NCBI GenBank assembly: GCA_015519985.1 | Contig: WIAN01000157.1 | Coordinates: 1-7,631, forward strand | Source of the DNA: Candidatus Woesearchaeota archaeon | GTDB taxonomy: Archaea; Nanobdellota; Nanobdellia; Woesearchaeales; WAPJ01 | Reading direction: 5' to 3' | Length of the DNA: 7,631 nucleotides | In this document: positions 5,901 through 7,631 of the stretch, in pieces | Layout of the letters: each line of letters starts with the position of its first letter | Numbering within the stretch: the first letter of the stretch is position 1 | The notes under the pieces: generated by a model | Seen by the model: only the letters and a program-made list of their open reading frames with translations | Databases searched by the model: none | Told to the model about the DNA's origin: nothing | Position numbers and translations under genes: made by a program

Positions 5901-7631
5901 AAAATTCAAAAGGATTCCCATTACTACCAACGCTTGAAGTGTTTATCCAAGAATAAACATCAGAAACATTTACATCATAAGAATTAGAAAACACAATTCC
6001 ATCACCATACATACTATTTACTTTAACACTTAAATTATAAAAAGAAATATTGTGAGAGTCACTAAAAACAAGACCATCATTGTTGTTATTGTCCCCTTCA
6101 AAAGTTTCTATTTTTATAAATGAAAAGTTAGAATCAGTAGATACATCTAAAAAAATCCCATATCCGCTTATAGAATATGAAGAAACATTATAAACATTAA
6201 AAAAAGAAGATCTGTAAATATGCATTCCATGATAAGAAGACGCTGAAGATTTAAAGCTAGAATTAAAAATAGATACATTAAAAGAGCTGTCAGAATAAAA
6301 AGAAGACCCATAATCAGACGTATTCAAATATGAAAAAGTAGAATTAGAAACATTATATAAGTATGTTGAATGTGCAGAATTTGATTTTGTATATGCTTTA
6401 TACTTTGAAAAATTTATCAAAGCTACGTTTCTAGCATAAAAAGCATGAGCTGTTAAACCAGAAGTGTTAATAGAAACATTATATAAAGTAACATTTTTTA
6501 CATCATTCAAATAAATCCCGTAAGAGTATGAAGGAGAAGTTGTAATAGTTAAATTTTTTAAAGAAACATTCTCCAAACTAGAAGCACCATCTAACTGTAT
6601 TGCATAACTGTTAGAATCAGAGCCAGAAGAATTAAGTATGCAATTTTCTATGGAAATATTATTGTAATCTGAATTAAAAATACTAATTGCTCTTCCTTGT
6701 GTAGAAGAAGCGTAGCTTATTTTATAATTATTACAATCTAAAATTATATCACTAGTTTGTATATCAAAACAAGTTCCTGAAGAAGAAACGTTTCCTAATA
6801 AAACATATCTTCCTGGTTGAGTAATCGTTTTACAGGAAGCAAGTCCTTCTAAAGTATAATATAATTTTGTATTATCAGTAATATTTTCTTTTGAAGAATT
6901 ACTTACTGAATCTTTTGAAACATTAAAAGTATAATTGTTTAAAAAATATTTGTTAGTATAATTTTGATAATATTCATAAACAATATTGTTTCTACTCCAA
7001 CCATCGCTTTTAGTTAAAGAACTTCCATTCAAAGAAACTTTGTTAGGATCGTATATTGAAGAACTAATCTTCCAAGAAACATTAACATTACTCAAAGGAT
7101 TTCCACTACTATCATTAACATAAACATCAACATAATAACCATTATATAATAAACCAGAATCAAAATCATAAAAACCAACATTGGGTTCATTGAAAGAAGT
7201 ATTAACTAAAATTAAAGGAAGGTTATTGTTTCCATAAAAATAAATATCCTTGCTGTTGGATGTATTAATAGATGAATTGTACAAATAGTTATATTGAGAG
7301 TAATAGTTATAAAAACCGTAAGCAGAAGAACCAGAAGTATTAACAGAAACACTACTGAAATTAGAAAAAGAAGAAGAACTAAAATACAGACCATAAGCGG
7401 AGGAACCAGAAGTAAAAACAGAAACATTATTTACATTAGAATAATAAGAAGAATAAAAATATAAACCGTGAGAAGAACTGCCAACAGTATCAACAGAAAC
7501 ATTATTAATATATATGTATTCATTATTACTAGCAGAATCTCCGAGACTATAAATAGCATAAGAGTTACTAACAGAATTTTTTTGTTCTATAGATAAATTA
7601 CCGATAGTAACATTAGACAAACCTTTATTGA
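2947..7631 (-). CDS. Giant modular surface protein: NosD-like beta-helix repeats, Ig-like and FN3-like domains (N-terminus outside window)
   Basis: The frame is open to the right edge. The TTG at 7618-7620 is an internal Leu codon within NKG-L-SNVTIG, typical beta-helix sequence with no signal peptide, so the protein is N-terminally incomplete. Counting that Leu as residue 1, 1557 residues are visible. In order: beta-helix 1 (1-150), Ig-like (157-250), Cys cap and beta-helix 2 (262-665), Ig-like (672-775), Cys cap and beta-helix 3 (785-1112), Ig-like (1120-1215), a second Ig-like type (1219-1320), an FN3-like domain (1322-1420, with W-x-x-S-x-D-x-D and YYWHVAACDDEG), and a C-terminal beta-sandwich (1421-1557, with NPxxVxNxGNVKVNI and APGEK). 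Right-handed helix repeats of this type occur in NosD-like and carbohydrate-binding or lyase proteins. No catalytic residues were recognised. Some 103 N-x-S/T sequons point to a heavily glycosylated extracellular protein. No C-terminal membrane helix or sorting signal is present. The next gene, one base away, encodes an anchored protein. An adhesin or surface-layer-associated role is likely but not proven. Confidence 0.88.
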   Translation of the reverse strand, partial: NKGLSNVTIGNLSIEQKNSVSNSYAIYSLGDSASNNEYIYINNVSVDTVGSSSHGLYFYSSYYSNVNNVSVFTSGSSAYGLYFSSSSFSNFSSVSVNTSGSSAYGFYNYYSQYNYLYNSSINTSNSKDIYFYGNNNLPLILVNTSFNEPNVGFYDFDSGLLYNGYYVDVYVNDSSGNPLSNVNVSWKISSSIYDPNKVSLNGSSLTKSDGWSRNNIVYEYYQNYTNKYFLNNYTFNVSKDSVSNSSKENITDNTKLYYTLEGLASCKTITQPGRYVLLGNVSSSGTCFDIQTSDIILDCNNYKISYASSTQGRAISIFNSDYNNISIENCILNSSGSDSNSYAIQLDGASSLENVSLKNLTITTSPSYSYGIYLNDVKNVTLYNVSINTSGLTAHAFYARNVALINFSKYKAYTKSNSAHSTYLYNVSNSTFSYLNTSDYGSSFYSDSSFNVSIFNSSFKSSASSYHGMHIYRSSFFNVYNVSSYSISGYGIFLDVSTDSNFSFIKIETFEGDNNNNDGLVFSDSHNISFYNLSVKVNSMYGDGIVFSNSYDVNVSDVYSWINTSSVGSNGNPFEFSNSDNITLKNAVGVSLGQNDEIIYLSYSKNIKLINVSALTVDYSRVLYSSSATNIWVLNSSFNTSKTMYLTGNDYNTSLFFVNVSFDDAGVTVQDSDSGVLCYNEYSDISVYVNNTSSNPLKDAKVYWNSLGNNTKYCSFGESYTDNNGFVKNIFLFEKGIDYAGRYILNLSGYNFSATKQGYNLSFVEKNVSKKEQVNITLGSVPLGELYSCIKINESGNYSLKQNVSSSGTCFDIQTSDIILDCNNYKISYANLEPGYGVFLNTSSSNINNITIKNCILSQDSSYSNSYSLYSKGSSTNFVSNSSFENITASTTSSGSYNFRLDYTLDSNISNVNFASSSYTLYLSNSNRTKINSSYFSSSGTTSIFLSYSNNNTLYNLTSKSYKGDSIYLDHSHYNRIDNSSFYALTTASGVSVNLQYSNYNYIKNSYLKGEDDFANGIKTYYSSNNNITNVTINVTVSGGATDGINAYYSDSFILKNITIISSYRGMFHYDSDTNHGTWHFYNSTIQATTPLGFNGNYYPKINFTNISFNKNSVSFSDSDSGNLSVNWYLKVKVINATNNNPLGYANVTVYDTNGNVVLNKTSNSNGVVDWSVLREYYQLYSGFNNDTPLNVSASYNGLSNYKIISFQNNSEVTISIPRDENAPTWSNNVTNETSINPKRYEFIQLNVSLQDDVSLSHFVFSWNDSGSWVNDSPVSIKGLTSFVVNVTKNVSSVKNTVVGWKVYFNDTSNNTNETDIFTFTVKNTLPTIPNLSYPNDGDDFFINRTPRFNWTQSTDLDNDPITYIWQLSLTNDFSTIVSEDNALSTNYKDYSTLDFNTYYWHVAACDDEGCSSNSSTFNFTVVPFVNISLQNQDVNFSNINLGEQNDTTDNNPNPITVINTGNVKVNISINATALWTSVNLDTDYYQFKAREKDINAFNTTLSQMTFENMSDVQKLAIAYLNWTDNNSAYIDLLVKAPSLGSDEAPGEKNSNITITAEQS
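3718..3960 (-). other. Ig-like domain segment with G-ending codons unlike the rest of the gene
   Basis: Residues 1221-1301 of the giant protein use AAG for all five Lys, GAG for both Glu, CAG for both Gln, AGG for the one Arg and TTG for three of four Leu. The last 75 codons of the same gene use AAA, GAA, CAA and TTA throughout, and residues 1132-1176 likewise use AAA, GAA, CAA, AGA and TTA. The switch is sharp at both edges (GAA at residue 1218, GAA at 1311). This suggests that a domain-sized piece came from another gene or genome. Confidence 0.6.
5144..5220 (-). repeat. Direct repeat, copy A: 77 bp identical to 6713-6789 (cap of beta-helix 3)
   Basis: These 77 bases are identical to 6713-6789, 1569 bases (523 codons) away in the same frame. 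Identity extends to 79 of 80 bases when 5141-5143 is included. Together they encode an identical stretch at residues 800-827 and 277-304, containing the G-T-C-F-D-I and L-D-C-N-N cap motifs. Sequence on both sides diverges at once. Confidence 0.95.
6713..6789 (-). repeat. Direct repeat, copy B: 77 bp identical to 5144-5220 (cap of beta-helix 2)
   Basis: This is the partner of the repeat at 5144-5220, located in the cap of the second beta-helix module (residues about 278-303). All synonymous positions match, whereas flanking beta-helix sequence has diverged strongly between the modules. That is the pattern expected from recent gene conversion. Confidence 0.95.
7207..7506 (-). repeat. Four tandem 75-bp (25-residue) beta-helix coils
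   Basis: Residues 39-138 of the giant protein fall into four units of exactly 25 residues, beginning NNVSV (39), NNVSV (64), SSVSV (89) and YNSSI (114). The first three share a G-S-S-[SA]-[HY]-G-[LF]-Y core, and the fourth is degenerate and leads into the end of the helix. One unit per turn of a right-handed parallel beta-helix fits this period. Confidence 0.8.

Noticed and set aside
7207..7506. Regular 75-bp periodicity considered as a CRISPR-like array
   Set aside because: The period is in frame, the units vary as protein repeats do, and there are no conserved repeats separated by unique spacers.
2947..7631. Possibility that the organism uses TGA as Trp (mycoplasma-like code)
   Set aside because: The Trp codons checked in the giant gene are TGG, and TGA stands at the natural ends of the PLD gene and the 72-aa gene.

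Overview
The window is very AT-rich and most likely comes from an archaeon of the DPANN type (Woesearchaeota/Pacearchaeota-like). This is an inference from four things: a giant Asn/Ser-rich surface protein built from NosD-like right-handed beta-helix modules, a neighbouring membrane-anchored protein that fits a family I recall from DPANN genomes, an archaeal-style TATA element placed just before a Shine-Dalgarno site, and small coiled-coil proteins of a type I recall from the same lineages. All Trp codons checked in the giant gene are TGG and two genes end in TGA, so the standard code is in use. No taxonomic marker gene is present.

Layout. Positions 2-262 (+) hold the C-terminal end of a phospholipase D-superfamily protein with one complete HKD motif. 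It converges on everything else, which is on the minus strand. A short AT hairpin lies in the 56-base convergent gap. Reading the minus strand in its own direction, the first unit starts beyond the right edge. It contains a giant beta-helix/Ig-like surface protein (2947-7631, N-terminus cut off by the window) and, one base after its stop, a type I membrane protein with a signal sequence, beta-sandwich domains, one C-terminal membrane helix and a Lys-rich cytoplasmic tail (1773-2945). After a gap containing a TATA element comes a second unit of three small coiled-coil proteins (974-1678, 752-970, 319-735) packed 3 and 16 bases apart.

The giant protein repeats one composite unit three times (the first incomplete): a Cys-containing cap, a beta-helix, a D-x-D-S-G junction, then an Ig-like domain. 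An extra Ig-like domain, an FN3-like domain and a C-terminal beta-sandwich follow. It carries about 100 N-glycosylation sequons and no C-terminal membrane anchor. The next gene encodes an anchored extracellular protein, so a secreted adhesin or sheath protein held by a membrane partner is a reasonable hypothesis. The three coiled-coil proteins look cytoplasmic and their function is unknown. They appear to share a short strand-then-helix motif.

The less ordinary points are a 77-bp perfectly identical direct repeat inside the giant gene, one Ig-like domain with G-ending codons unlike its surroundings, A9/A8 tracts just after the start codon of the membrane protein, and the paralogy-like motif shared by the three coiled-coil genes. 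No RNA gene, insertion sequence or CRISPR array was seen, and there is no gene-free stretch longer than about 90 bases.
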